Positions 44,600 to 54,212 of a stretch of DNA of 64,000 bases are shown piece after piece. How positions within the stretch are numbered: position 1 is the first letter of the stretch; each line of letters begins with the position of its first letter. The stretch is from Xanthobacteraceae bacterium. Its GTDB lineage: Bacteria; Pseudomonadota; Alphaproteobacteria; Rhizobiales; Xanthobacteraceae. The notes below the pieces were generated by a model, which worked only from the letters and a program-made list of their open reading frames with translations, had not been told where the DNA came from and did no database searches. Position numbers and translations under genes: made by a program. The stretch spans positions 84,606-148,605 of the forward strand of contig JALHRD010000012.1 of NCBI GenBank assembly GCA_022841625.1. The letters are read 5' to 3'.

Positions 44600-46032
44600 G
44601 TCCCGCTGTCTCGCTTCGGGAAGAAGTGCTCGACCTTGACCTGCTGCTGCGCGGCTTCGGTTGCGAGCTCGTAGATTTTGGCAATGATCGCGGGATCGTC
44701 CATGTTGCGATACGACGCAACGACCTCTTCGGAAAGCACCTTGCCGAGCTTTGCCTCGATCCATGGCTTTTCGAGTTGGACGTCGTAACGCATGAAGCGG
44801 AACCAGCGGCGCTCTGGCGACAACTCGCCGGCAAGGCTGCCGATCTCCGAATTGATCGGCCACGGATCGGGGCATTCGCCCAGCCACTGCATCTGCGCCA
44901 ATGCGTGCGTTTGGGTGTCGCCCATCATCGATAGCAGCGAATGCAGCGCCAGTTTGAGCGGGCCGGCGAAACCCAGCTCCGTGAACGAGAGCTTGGCGCG
45001 GTATGAACCCGTGCCGATCGATACAAACGTAAGATTGTCCGGACCGGGCCGCCAGCACAGCCCATAGGGCTTGACGAGCGCCTGCATCAGGAGCGCGACG
45101 GAAGGATTGTTGAATGGGGTGACGCCCCCGTCGACGAACAATCCGTGCGTTCTCGGATTGGGGCCGTTCGCGCGCGCGATCTGGAATGCGCGCAGCCGGG
45201 TCAGCAATGCGGTCAATCGCGGAAAGCGCCCGAGCTTGTCATTCATGCGGGCGAGCCAGTCTCGGTTTTCGGGGCCCGCCGCATACGGCCCATGCTCCTC
45301 ATCGGCGATGATCTGCACGATCTCCGGGTCAAAAAAATGCGGCGCCGCGGTGCTGGCGCGTACCAGCGTTGCAAGCTTGAAGTACCGGTTGCCGATATAA
45401 CCGGGATCGTCCTTGGTCGGTGGCTTGGTCTCCCAATAGGGCGAGCGCGGATTGTTGGTCAGGATCCACGGGCTGCCGGTATCGATGCGCTTGGCGACCA
45501 CCGACAGGCCGGTAATAAGATCTTTGCTGTCGAGCGTGCGCTGGGCGACGATACTATCGATCTCCTGCTGCAGTACGCGGGAGTCGAATTTCGCTTGCAG
45601 GCCCGGAATGCGCCAAAACGGCCGTTGGAAGACGTGCGGCGCGCGCTCAAGATAGAATTCCCGGATGTCGCGGGTGTTGAAGCCCAGCGCGATCGCGCCC
45701 GCGATCAGCGATCCGGTCGATGTGCCGCCGACCAGATCGAACCAATCGGCCAGACGGAATGGCGCTTCGCGCTTCGCGCGTGCCGCCGCCAGCGACGCGT
45801 CCTCAATGCCGGCGCGCTCCTTCCGCGCGATGTATTCGGTCAGGAGCTTGTGCTGGTGCTCGGCGAAAATCGTCTCGATCCGTTCCAGGAACGCGACCGA
45901 GATCGCGCCGCGCACACCGCCGCCGTCAAACGACAATATTCGTTTCGGCCCCGGGCCGAACAAATGACGATCACGGGTGTCCTTGATTTGGAAAAGGTTC
46001 TCAAGACTCGTCAATTCGTTCAATTCGCTCAC
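44581..46032 (-). CDS. Patatin-like phospholipase
   Basis: This 483-residue protein has the patatin signature: the oxyanion loop ILSFDGGGVRGAISV, the Ser of GGTSTGSLIAGAI and the catalytic Asp of VDGGVTPFNNPS. It hydrolyses acyl groups of lipids. A long insertion (~60-110) separates the glycine loop from the nucleophile. Patatins occur as CBASS effectors, but no cyclase gene is nearby, so a lipid-metabolism role is simpler. Start ATG gives MSELNELTSLENLF. The 3' end overlaps the moeB end. Confidence 0.9.
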   Translation of the reverse strand: MSELNELTSLENLFQIKDTRDRHLFGPGPKRILSFDGGGVRGAISVAFLERIETIFAEHQHKLLTEYIARKERAGIEDASLAAARAKREAPFRLADWFDLVGGTSTGSLIAGAIALGFNTRDIREFYLERAPHVFQRPFWRIPGLQAKFDSRVLQQEIDSIVAQRTLDSKDLITGLSVVAKRIDTGSPWILTNNPRSPYWETKPPTKDDPGYIGNRYFKLATLVRASTAAPHFFDPEIVQIIADEEHGPYAAGPENRDWLARMNDKLGRFPRLTALLTRLRAFQIARANGPNPRTHGLFVDGGVTPFNNPSVALLMQALVKPYGLCWRPGPDNLTFVSIGTGSYRAKLSFTELGFAGPLKLALHSLLSMMGDTQTHALAQMQWLGECPDPWPINSEIGSLAGELSPERRWFRFMRYDVQLEKPWIEAKLGKVLSEEVVASYRNMDDPAIIAKIYELATEAAQQQVKVEHFFPKRDSGTYAGLA

Positions 46033-46254
46033 ACCGACAACCCCAGATCATCGCCGGCCTTCCGGCCACCGTCGGCCCACCTTCCGCCCGTGGCTCCCAA
46101 AAGTCACGATTGGTCGGCTGCGGCCCGGTGCGTATCGGTGTATACCGTCGATGCACTAGCCAAGGCTAGGTCAGCCAAAGTAAAGGTGACGGAGCGGGTG
46201 TCGCCTCTATACCGCCGTGAGCAGCAGACGATGGTCGAACGGGGTCCAATCTCA

Positions 46255-47448
46255 ATGGCGAAAAACGGGGCGACCACGCGATTGCGCCAGCGCTACCCCA
46301 CCATTGACGACCTGCGCAGCAAAGCAATTCGCCGGGTACCGCGTTTTGGCTTCGATTTCGTCGATGGCGGCGCCACCGAGGAATATTGCATCAAGCGCAA
46401 CACCGATGCGTTTCAGGCCATCGAGCTGTTGCCGCGCTATTGCGTCGAGGGCAAGGCCAGTACTGAGGCTGAATTGTATGGCCGCAAATATGCGGCGCCG
46501 ATCGGTGTCGCGCCGATGGGTTCGGCCGGATTGATGTGGCCCGGCGCGGAAAAGATGTTCGCAGCTGAGGCTCAGCGGCAGAACATCCCTTATGTGCTGG
46601 CAACGCCGGGCAACGCTTCGATCGAGGAGATCGCCGCGATCGCGCCGGATGTGTTCTGGTTCCAGCTTTACCGCTTTCCACACAACGACCATGCCATCAC
46701 CTTCGACCTAGTGCGGCGCGCCGACGAAGCTGGCGCCCATGTCCTGGTTCCGACCGTCGATTCGGCGGGCAAATCGAAGCGCCCGCGCGATATCCGCAAC
46801 GGCACTCGGGTGCCGTTTCCGATCAATCCCTGGACCACGTATCAGGTGTTGACCTCGCCGGCCTGGACCATGCAGCTCTTGCGCAATGGCATGCCGATCA
46901 CGGCCAATCTCGTTCCCTATGCCGCGAAGGCAACCCAGAACGCGACCGCGGAGGTGATGCAGCTTCGCTCCGGGGGCAGCCATACCTGGGACGAACTCAA
47001 GCGCATCCGCGACAAGTGGAAACGGCCGATGGTGCTCAAGGGAATTCTGCATCCGGAGGACGCCGAGCGCGCCGTGGCGATGGGCGCCGACGGCATTTGG
47101 GTGTCGAACCACGGTGGTCGGCATTTTGATGGCGCGCCGGCGTCGGTCGATGTGCTGCCGGCGATTGTGTCGGCGGTTGGCAGCCGCGTACCGGTCATGA
47201 TCGACTCCGGCATCCGTGGCGGGCTCGATGTGGTGCGCGCGCTCGCGCTTGGCGCCAAGTTCTGTTTCACCGGGCGTTGCTTTGCCTACGGTCTGGGTGC
47301 CCTAGGCGCAGCCGGGGCGCCGCATGTGGTCGATCTATTCTTGGATGAGATCAAGACCGAAATGCTGCATGTTGGCGCGCGCACCGTCGCGGAAGCAGCC
47401 GAGATCAAGGTGCGGCACCCCGGCGCATGGCGGATCGGCAATTATTAA
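46255..47448 (+). CDS. FMN-dependent alpha-hydroxy acid dehydrogenase (second copy)
   Basis: This 397-residue member is of the same family as the protein at 17.6 kb. The FMN/substrate motifs are IGVAPMGSAGLMWP, FWFQLYRF, the catalytic loop WVSNHGGRHFDGAPASVDVLP and MIDSGIRGGLDVVRALALGA. The frame is open upstream to 45145, but that part is antisense to the patatin gene. ATG 46255 is preceded by a GGGG box; ATG 46231 is an alternative. The substrate (lactate, glycolate, mandelate or other) cannot be read from the sequence. Confidence 0.9.
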   Translation: MAKNGATTRLRQRYPTIDDLRSKAIRRVPRFGFDFVDGGATEEYCIKRNTDAFQAIELLPRYCVEGKASTEAELYGRKYAAPIGVAPMGSAGLMWPGAEKMFAAEAQRQNIPYVLATPGNASIEEIAAIAPDVFWFQLYRFPHNDHAITFDLVRRADEAGAHVLVPTVDSAGKSKRPRDIRNGTRVPFPINPWTTYQVLTSPAWTMQLLRNGMPITANLVPYAAKATQNATAEVMQLRSGGSHTWDELKRIRDKWKRPMVLKGILHPEDAERAVAMGADGIWVSNHGGRHFDGAPASVDVLPAIVSAVGSRVPVMIDSGIRGGLDVVRALALGAKFCFTGRCFAYGLGALGAAGAPHVVDLFLDEIKTEMLHVGARTVAEAAEIKVRHPGAWRIGNY

Positions 47449-47580
47449 GCGGGCATAGCCCCGTTTTGTGGGGGTAGGCGGCCGGTCGATACGGCCGATT
47501 GTTCTTTTGCCAAAAATATCGTCTTTTAGAGCATACTGGCGGGTCGGCCTAACCGCCCGCATGATTGGAGCGCCGGAACC

Positions 47581-50500
47581 ATGCTCTCCTTAATGATGAC
47601 GCGGCGTTTTGCGCCCTTGTTCTGGACGCAATTCTTTGCCGCGTTTAGCGATAATTTTCTCAAAAACGCATTGGTTTTCCTTCTGCTGTTCAAGATCGGC
47701 GGCTCGGACGCCGAGGTGCTGATATCTTTGGCGGCGGCGGTATTCATCGCACCCTTCTTCTTCTTGTCGGCGCTGGGTGGCGAAATTGCCGATCGATTCG
47801 ACAAGGCCCGGGTTGCGCAGCGTCTGAAGCTTGTTGAAATCGCCGTCGCGCTGCTGGCGGTTTTCGGCTTCTTCATGCACTCGGTGCCGCTGCTTTTTGC
47901 GGCGTTGTTTCTATTCGGCGTGATCGCGGCGCTGTTTGGCCCGATCAAATATGGGATTCTCCCGGATCACCTGCAGCGATCGGAATTGCCAGCCGGCAAC
48001 GCGCTGGTGGAAGGCGCGACGTTCATCGCGATTCTGCTTGGCACCATCGTTGGCGGGCTGGCGGCGCGCGATGGCGGCGACCCTGCCTTCTTTGCATTGC
48101 TGATGATTGCGTTCGCGCTGCTGTGTTGGATGTCGAGCCTGTTCATCCCGCCGACCGGCGAAGCCGCGCCCAATCTCGTCATACGCTCCAACATCGCGGT
48201 CTCGACGCTCGATCTCCTCAAGAAGCTGCGCGAGGACCAGCGCATCTGGTGGGGCGCTATTGTGACATGCTGGTTCTGGGTCGTCGGCGCCATCGCACTG
48301 TCCTTGTTGCCGCCGTTGGTCAAGAACGTGCTTGGCGGAAACGAAGAAGTGGTGACGCTGTGCCTTGCGATCTTTTCGGTCGCGATTGCGATTGGCTCGG
48401 GCTTAGCGGCTTGGCTCGCTGCCGGACGGATCATCCTGCTGCCGACCGTGATCGGCGCCGCCCTGCTTGGCATCTTTTCGTTCGATCTCGGATTCGCAAC
48501 TTGGGGGCTGGTGCCGGCGGCGCAGGGGCAGGGCATTGTTGCGGTGTTTGGCTCGTTGCGCGGAATTCGCATCGCCATCGATCTGGCCGGTCTCGCAATC
48601 GCGGGCGGTCTGTTCATCGTACCGGTGTTCGCCGCGGTGCAGGCCTGGGCCGGCATCGATCGTCGTGCTCGAATGGTGGCTGGGGTCAATGTGCTCAATG
48701 CCGCCGCGATGGCGTTGAGTACGATCGCCGTCGCCTTGTTACAGTTCGTCGGCGCGACCACGCCAATGTTGTTCATGCTGCTCGGGATTGCCAGTATCGG
48801 CATTGCCTTCGCCATTGGCCGCACCATGCCAGCGAGCGCGCTCAGCGACGCGCTGTCGATCATTTATCGCGCGCTGTTTCGGATCGAAGTGCACGGACTG
48901 GAGAATCTGTACAAGGCCGGCCCGAATGTCATTATCGCGCTCAACCATGTCAGCTTCCTCGACGCGGGGCTGGCGATGTCGCTGCGCAGCCGCAAGCCGG
49001 TTTTCGCCATCGATGTCGGCATCGCGCGCATGTGGTGGGTCAAGCCGTTTCTCAAACTCACTGACGCGCTACCGCTCGATCCGATGCGGCCCTTGGCGGT
49101 GCGCACTTTGATCGATGCCGTAAAAGCCGGCAAGGCATTGATCATCTTTCCAGAGGGGCGCATCACCGTCACCGGCAGCCTGATGAAGGTCTATGACGGC
49201 GCCGCCATGATCGCCGACAAGGCCGATGCCGAAGTCGTGCCGGTGCGCATCGAGGGGCTTGAGCAGACGCCATTCAGCCGGCTGTCACGCTCGCAAGTGC
49301 GTCGCAAATGGTTCCCGAAGGTCAAAGTCACCGTGCTCGAACCGGTCAAGCTCACGGTCGATCCGGCGCTCAAGGGCCGCAAGCGCCGGCAGGCGGCTGG
49401 CGCGGCGCTATACGGCATCATGTCCGACCTTGTGTTCCGCACCACCTCGACCGATCGCACGGTTATTCAAGCAGTGATCGAAGCGGCGGAGCGCCATGGG
49501 CAGAAGCGCGTGGCGATCGAGGATCCGTTGAGCGGCGCTTTGACCTACAAGCGGGTCCTCATCGGCGCGTCGGTGCTCGGAACCAAACTGATGCCGCTCG
49601 CCACGGAAGGGCGCGCTATTGGCGTGATGCTGCCGAACGCCAATGGCGCGGTGGTGACCATCCTTGCTCTGATGTCGGCCGGCCGCGTGCCGGCAATGAT
49701 CAACTTCACCGCCGGCGCCTCCAATATTCTTGCCGGCTGCGAGGCGGCGGAAGTTTCGACCATCGTGACCTCGCGTGCATTCATCGAGAAAGGCCGTCTT
49801 GACAATCTTGTCGCTACGCTCAGCGCAAAATTGACAATCGTCTATCTGGAAGACGTCCGCTTGACCGTCGGCTTGGCGGACAAGATTCGCGGATTGTTGC
49901 ACCGAAACAAACCGCTGGTCGCGCGTCGGCCCGACGATTGGGCGGCGATCCTGTTCACGTCTGGTTCCGAAGGCGTGCCCAAGGGCGTCGTATTGTCTCA
50001 TCGCAACATGCTGGCGAATGCCGCCCAGGCCGCGGCGCGCATCGATTTCGGCCGCCAGGATAAGGTGTTCAACGTATTGCCGGTGTTCCACTCGTTCGGG
50101 CTCACGGTGGGCGCCATGTTGCCCTTGGTGTCGGGCGTTCCGATCTATCTTTATCCGTCGCCGCTGCATTACCGCACGGTGTCGGAATTGATCTACGGCG
50201 TGAACGCCACCATCATGTTCGGGACCGATACGTTCCTCAACGGCTATGCGCGCGTTGCGCACCCCTACGACTTCCGCTCGCTGCGCTACATTCTCGCTGG
50301 CGCCGAACCGGTGAAGGAATCGACCCGCCGCATTTATATGGAGAAGTTCGGCTTGCGCATTCTGGAAGGCTACGGCGTGACCGAGACCGCGCCCGCGCTC
50401 GCGCTCAATACGCCGATGTTCAACAAGTTCGGCACCGTCGGCCGCATCCTTCCGGGCATGGAGGCGCGGCTGGAAAAGGTCGAGGGCGTGGATGAAGGCG

Positions 50501-50991
50501 GCCGGTTATTCGTGCGTGGGCCGAATGTCATGCTTGGCTATCTCAAGGTCGAGCGCCCCGGCATGCTCGAACCGCCACACGGAGGCTGGCACGATACTGG
50601 CGATATCGTCACCATCGATGAGCAAGGTTTCATTGCGATCAAAGGCCGCGCCAAACGTTTCGCCAAAGTCGGCGGCGAGATGATCTCATTGGCGGCGGTC
50701 GAACTTTTGGCGGCCGATTTGTGGCCGAATGCGCCGTCGGCAGTGGTGGCGGCGCCCGACCCGCGCAAGGGCGAGCGCCTGATCCTGGTAACGCAGCAGA
50801 AGGACGCCACGCGCTCGCAATTCATCGCATTCGCGCGCGAACGTCACGCTTCGGAGTTGATGATCCCAACCGAGGTCATGGTGCTCGACAAGCTGCCGAT
50901 GCTCGGCTCCGGGAAGGTCGATGTGCTGAGCATCAACAAGCTGGTCCAAGAACAGGTGGCCACCCGACAGCCGGTGGCGGTGCCGCTCTAG
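47581..50991 (+). CDS. aas: Aas-like fusion: MFS lysophospholipid transporter, acyltransferase and acyl-ACP synthetase
   Basis: This 1136-residue protein has three modules. Residues 1-~420 form a 12-segment MFS transporter like LplT (FFAAFSDNFLKNALVFLLL at the start). Residues ~430-620 are a PlsC-type acyltransferase with the HxxxxD motif NHVSFLDAG and the substrate motif FPEGRITVTGSL. Residues ~640-1136 are an AMP-forming acyl synthetase with FTSGSEGVPKGVVLSHRN and GYGVTETAPAL. Together they import lysophospholipids and re-acylate them. In E. coli LplT and Aas are separate proteins; the single chain is typical of alphaproteobacteria. The final KVDVLSINKLV retains the A10-type Lys region. Confidence 0.93.
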   Translation: MLSLMMTRRFAPLFWTQFFAAFSDNFLKNALVFLLLFKIGGSDAEVLISLAAAVFIAPFFFLSALGGEIADRFDKARVAQRLKLVEIAVALLAVFGFFMHSVPLLFAALFLFGVIAALFGPIKYGILPDHLQRSELPAGNALVEGATFIAILLGTIVGGLAARDGGDPAFFALLMIAFALLCWMSSLFIPPTGEAAPNLVIRSNIAVSTLDLLKKLREDQRIWWGAIVTCWFWVVGAIALSLLPPLVKNVLGGNEEVVTLCLAIFSVAIAIGSGLAAWLAAGRIILLPTVIGAALLGIFSFDLGFATWGLVPAAQGQGIVAVFGSLRGIRIAIDLAGLAIAGGLFIVPVFAAVQAWAGIDRRARMVAGVNVLNAAAMALSTIAVALLQFVGATTPMLFMLLGIASIGIAFAIGRTMPASALSDALSIIYRALFRIEVHGLENLYKAGPNVIIALNHVSFLDAGLAMSLRSRKPVFAIDVGIARMWWVKPFLKLTDALPLDPMRPLAVRTLIDAVKAGKALIIFPEGRITVTGSLMKVYDGAAMIADKADAEVVPVRIEGLEQTPFSRLSRSQVRRKWFPKVKVTVLEPVKLTVDPALKGRKRRQAAGAALYGIMSDLVFRTTSTDRTVIQAVIEAAERHGQKRVAIEDPLSGALTYKRVLIGASVLGTKLMPLATEGRAIGVMLPNANGAVVTILALMSAGRVPAMINFTAGASNILAGCEAAEVSTIVTSRAFIEKGRLDNLVATLSAKLTIVYLEDVRLTVGLADKIRGLLHRNKPLVARRPDDWAAILFTSGSEGVPKGVVLSHRNMLANAAQAAARIDFGRQDKVFNVLPVFHSFGLTVGAMLPLVSGVPIYLYPSPLHYRTVSELIYGVNATIMFGTDTFLNGYARVAHPYDFRSLRYILAGAEPVKESTRRIYMEKFGLRILEGYGVTETAPALALNTPMFNKFGTVGRILPGMEARLEKVEGVDEGGRLFVRGPNVMLGYLKVERPGMLEPPHGGWHDTGDIVTIDEQGFIAIKGRAKRFAKVGGEMISLAAVELLAADLWPNAPSAVVAAPDPRKGERLILVTQQKDATRSQFIAFARERHASELMIPTEVMVLDKLPMLGSGKVDVLSINKLVQEQVATRQPVAVPL

Positions 50992-51052
50992 GCGGTACGC
51001 GGGGATCACAGCGGTTAACGCCGACAGACTTGAACAGCCACAGGGGCGTCTC

Positions 51053-51847
51053 GTGTCGGACTTGCAGCAGGAGCGCTCCGAACCGGCGCGGCCGTCGAAG
51101 GCCTGGCCGATCAGTTCGACATTCCTCGCATTGATCGCGGTATTCCTGGCTTGCGCGGTCTGGATGGTCTACCGGCCCGACCACGCGCGGGCGCTGGTGT
51201 TTCCATTCGTGTTCATCGGATTCGTGATTTCTCTCTGCCTGCACGAATTCGGGCACGCGATTGCCGCCTATCATTGCGGTGATCGGACGGTCCGCGACAA
51301 GGGGTACTTAACGCTTGACCCGCTGCGCTACACGGACCTGCAATACAGCATCATCTTCCCGCTCGTGATCATGGCGTTGGGCGGTATCGGTCTGCCCGGC
51401 GGCGCCGTCTACATCAACACGCAGTATCTGCGCCGGCGGGCTTATGGGGCACTGGTATCGGCCGGAGGGCCGCTCGGAACGGCGGTCGTGCTCGCTGCGC
51501 TGCTGGCGCTGTTTGCGGCAGTGCCGCAACTTGCTAGCACCGCCCCGGTCCTGTACGCGGCGTTGGCGTTCCTAGCGCTGTTGCAGGTGACGGCACTGAT
51601 CTTCAATCTCATCCCATGTCCGGGCCTCGATGGCTGGGGCATTATCGAGCCGTTTTTGCCGGCGCCGCTGCGCGCGTTCGGCAGGCGGGTGGCGCCGGTC
51701 GCGATCCTGATTCTCGTGGCCGCACTGTTCTTTGTGCCGGGACTCAGCGCATGGTTCTGGCAGTTTGTCTTCGCGGCGTGCAGCCTTATCGGACTCGATG
51801 CACGCGCGGCGTTTGCGGGGCTCAGGCTATTTCAGTTCTGGCAGTAG
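51053..51847 (+). CDS. Site-2 protease family (M50) membrane protein
   Basis: This 264-residue polytopic protein has a GTG start with AGGGG upstream. The metal motif HEFGHAIAAY lies in a membrane segment, and the third ligand region is NLIPCPGLDGWGII. About six hydrophobic segments are predicted. Family members cut membrane-bound substrates inside the bilayer. No PDZ domain is present, so it belongs to the short rhomboid-like group (PF02163/PF13398 type). It follows the aas-like gene by 61 bases and precedes the M24 gene by 33, probably one operon. Confidence 0.85.
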   Translation: MSDLQQERSEPARPSKAWPISSTFLALIAVFLACAVWMVYRPDHARALVFPFVFIGFVISLCLHEFGHAIAAYHCGDRTVRDKGYLTLDPLRYTDLQYSIIFPLVIMALGGIGLPGGAVYINTQYLRRRAYGALVSAGGPLGTAVVLAALLALFAAVPQLASTAPVLYAALAFLALLQVTALIFNLIPCPGLDGWGIIEPFLPAPLRAFGRRVAPVAILILVAALFFVPGLSAWFWQFVFAACSLIGLDARAAFAGLRLFQFWQ

Positions 51848-51880
51848 ACGTCCGGGAATTTTCATTCGCACGAGCGCCTC

Positions 51881-53065
51881 ATGCCGTTGCCGCCGCTTCC
51901 GCCCCATCTCCAGCGCCTGCTCGACGCCGAATACCCGCGATTCAGCGACGCCGAGATAGCGCGGCGGCGGACGGCGATGGAAGCTGCGTTGGCCGCGGCC
52001 GGCTGCGATCATCTGGCGTTCTATGGCGCCAACCGCGCGGGCTCCGCGGTGCAGTGGCTCACCCAATGGCCGGTGACGACCGAGGCTGTCGGGGTGTTCT
52101 CGCCGGGCAAGCCCGACGCGCTGTTCGTGCAGTACGTCAACCACGCGCCGCTCGCGCGCAAGCTTGCCGATCAGGCCGAGACCGTCGAATGGGGCGGCGA
52201 ATCCTCGATCCGCCGCGCCATCGCAGCGCTCGAAAAGCGCGGCGCCCGCGAGAACCGGGTTGCGGTAATCGGTTCGATGAATTTCGACGCTTATGCGGCG
52301 TTGGCGGCGCGCTTCGGCAAGGTCAGCAATCTCAATCGTGCTTATGTGCGGCTGCGCCGTGTCAAATCGTCCGAGGAACTCGACTGGTTCCGCATCGGTG
52401 CCTGGCTCTCAGACCGCGGCATGGCCGGCATGCAGGCAGCGATCCGGCCCGGCGTGAGTGAGCGCGAACTCGCCGATGCTGTCGAGCGCGGTTATGTCGG
52501 ACTTGGCGGCACCACCGGCATCCATTTCATCGGTACTACATCCATGCGAAATCCCCAGGTGGCGGCGCCGTCGCAGTTTCATTCGTCGCGCCGCGTCGCG
52601 GCGGGTGACGTCGTGTTTGCCGAAATCACCGCGACATTCTGGGATCATCCCGGCCAGGTGCTGCGCAGCTTCAGCGTTGGCGAAGACCCGACGCCGCTCT
52701 ATCGCGATCTACATGCAGCGGCCGATGCGGCGTTCGACGCCATCGTGGCGGTTCTGCGGCCGGGTGCGACGCCGGCGCAGGTGATCGAAGCTTCGGGCGT
52801 GATCGAGGATGCCGGTTTCACAGTCATCGACGACATCCTGCATGGCTATGGCGGCGGCTATTTCCCGCCGATCCTCGGCACCAGGAGCCGTCCGGGCGGG
52901 CCGGTGCCAGAGGAGCCGTTCGAGGCCGGCATGCTGGTGGTGGTGCAACCCAACGTGGTGACGCGCGATGGCAAGGCGGGCGTGCAAACCGGCGAACTGC
53001 TGCTCATCACGCGTGACGGTCCCGAGCGGATGCACGCCTATCCGCGGGGCTTTGCGCGTGCCTAA
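51881..53065 (+). CDS. M24 (aminopeptidase P/creatinase) family protein with degenerate metal site
   Basis: This is a 394-residue protein with a creatinase N-terminal-type domain (1-~165) and a pita-bread domain. His in LHGYGGGYFPPILG is kept. The positions of the metal ligands are altered: the D-x-G...D stretch reads VFAEITATFWDHPGQV, the E-P motif reads VVVQPNVV, and the last Glu region is VQTGELLLIT. It therefore resembles creatinase-type or inactive members more than prolidase. It is convergent with the alpha/beta hydrolase; the ends overlap by 4 bases. Confidence 0.85.
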   Translation: MPLPPLPPHLQRLLDAEYPRFSDAEIARRRTAMEAALAAAGCDHLAFYGANRAGSAVQWLTQWPVTTEAVGVFSPGKPDALFVQYVNHAPLARKLADQAETVEWGGESSIRRAIAALEKRGARENRVAVIGSMNFDAYAALAARFGKVSNLNRAYVRLRRVKSSEELDWFRIGAWLSDRGMAGMQAAIRPGVSERELADAVERGYVGLGGTTGIHFIGTTSMRNPQVAAPSQFHSSRRVAAGDVVFAEITATFWDHPGQVLRSFSVGEDPTPLYRDLHAAADAAFDAIVAVLRPGATPAQVIEASGVIEDAGFTVIDDILHGYGGGYFPPILGTRSRPGGPVPEEPFEAGMLVVVQPNVVTRDGKAGVQTGELLLITRDGPERMHAYPRGFARA

Positions 53066-54144
53066 ACCGCCTTCAACTGTTCGACCAGCCAGTCCGCGGC
53101 GCGCGGGCGCCATTCATAGCTGCGGTTGTTGGCAATGTGATTGCCGCCTTCGATCAGGTGCAGCGTCACCGGCCCTTTGACTTCACGTGCCAGACGCTCG
53201 GTCTCCGACGCCGGCACGATGCGGTCGAGCTTGCCGTTCATGATGTAGATCGGGCAGGTGATGTTCTGCGCCACGCCCTTGAGCGTGAGAGTGGTGGCAT
53301 GTTTGCGCGCCTCGTCCAGCGTCGCTTTTTTGGACCGCACCCGGAAGGTTTCGCGGGTGAGGTCGGGCACGCCAGCGAAACTCTCGCCCCAGTCATACGG
53401 GCCGCCGAGCGCAAGGCAGGCCTTGATGCGCTTCTCGAACGCCGCCGCGCGCGGTGCGTAGTAACCGCCAAGGCTGATACCGGCCATCGCAATGCGTGAG
53501 GCATCGAGGTCCTTGCGAGTCTCGATGTAATCAATCACCGCCTTCACCGCGACCTCGTAATCGCCGCGGATGGCGAAGTCATATTCGCCTTCGCCTTGAC
53601 CGGGACCGTCAAACACCAGCGTAGCGATGCCGCGCGCCAGATACGGATTTTCGTAGGTCTCGGTCTCCTCCTTGCACGAATCGAGCCCACAGGCGAACAC
53701 CAGCACCGGTGGTTTTTCGACGCCTTCTGGCTTGCGCAGAATGCCGGCGAGCCATTTGCCCTGGTATGGCATCTCCACGCGTTCGCCCTTGGGCCTGAGG
53801 TAGGGCAGCGCGAGATTGCGGCACTCGACCGCCTTCATATGCGCGGTCTTCATTTGCGCTAGATCCTGCACGAACAGAAACTTGCCAAAATGATAATAGA
53901 CCCCGGCGCGCTGCAGATGTTCGGCGGCCGTAATGTATTGCTTGTTCGACAAGGCGTCGCGGCCAAGCTTCTCATGCACCACGGCGCGCGCCGACCAAGC
54001 CCCGCACCAATCGTCCCAGGAGTTCAACGACGACGTGACGTCCTCGAAGTCGGAAAGAACGACTCCCTGCGCAACGAATCGAGGCGCCCAATGGTGGATG
54101 GCGGAGGTGACGCGGGTGTCGGTTGTGGTAACGCCAGAAGACAT
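53062..54144 (-). CDS. Alpha/beta hydrolase of the FrsA/pseudooxynicotine-hydrolase type
   Basis: This 360-residue protein has a helical N-terminal lid (~1-125) and a hydrolase core: VLVFACGLDSCKEET, VFDGPGQGEGEYDF, the nucleophile elbow IAMAGISLGGYYAPRA, the Asp in MNGKLDRIVP and the His in EGGNHIANN. The architecture matches the 2,6-dihydroxypseudooxynicotine hydrolase/FrsA-like group, which acts on C-C or ester bonds. ATG 54144 is preceded by AAGGA, so it is preferred over ATG 54165. It is the last gene of the CMD-nitrilase-hydrolase group. Confidence 0.83.
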   Translation of the reverse strand: MSSGVTTTDTRVTSAIHHWAPRFVAQGVVLSDFEDVTSSLNSWDDWCGAWSARAVVHEKLGRDALSNKQYITAAEHLQRAGVYYHFGKFLFVQDLAQMKTAHMKAVECRNLALPYLRPKGERVEMPYQGKWLAGILRKPEGVEKPPVLVFACGLDSCKEETETYENPYLARGIATLVFDGPGQGEGEYDFAIRGDYEVAVKAVIDYIETRKDLDASRIAMAGISLGGYYAPRAAAFEKRIKACLALGGPYDWGESFAGVPDLTRETFRVRSKKATLDEARKHATTLTLKGVAQNITCPIYIMNGKLDRIVPASETERLAREVKGPVTLHLIEGGNHIANNRSYEWRPRAADWLVEQLKAV

Positions 54145-54212
54145 GATTGGGTCCTTGTGAGGCATTGTCTGTCATTCAAGGATGGCGCAATGCGCATCCG
54201 GGGGCCGCGGCT

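Noticed and set aside
44581..46032. Patatin gene as a CBASS effector
   Set aside because: No CD-NTase, Cap2/Cap3-like or ubiquitin-like gene accompanies it; the MoeB/ThiF-family neighbour is convergent and lacks an E2-like domain.
45145..46254. N-terminal extension of the FMN dehydrogenase
   Set aside because: It is antisense to the patatin gene; the family N-terminus begins near 46255.
47967..48863. Minus-strand open frame of 298 codons
   Set aside because: It is antisense to the MFS part of the aas-like gene; a high-GC artefact.
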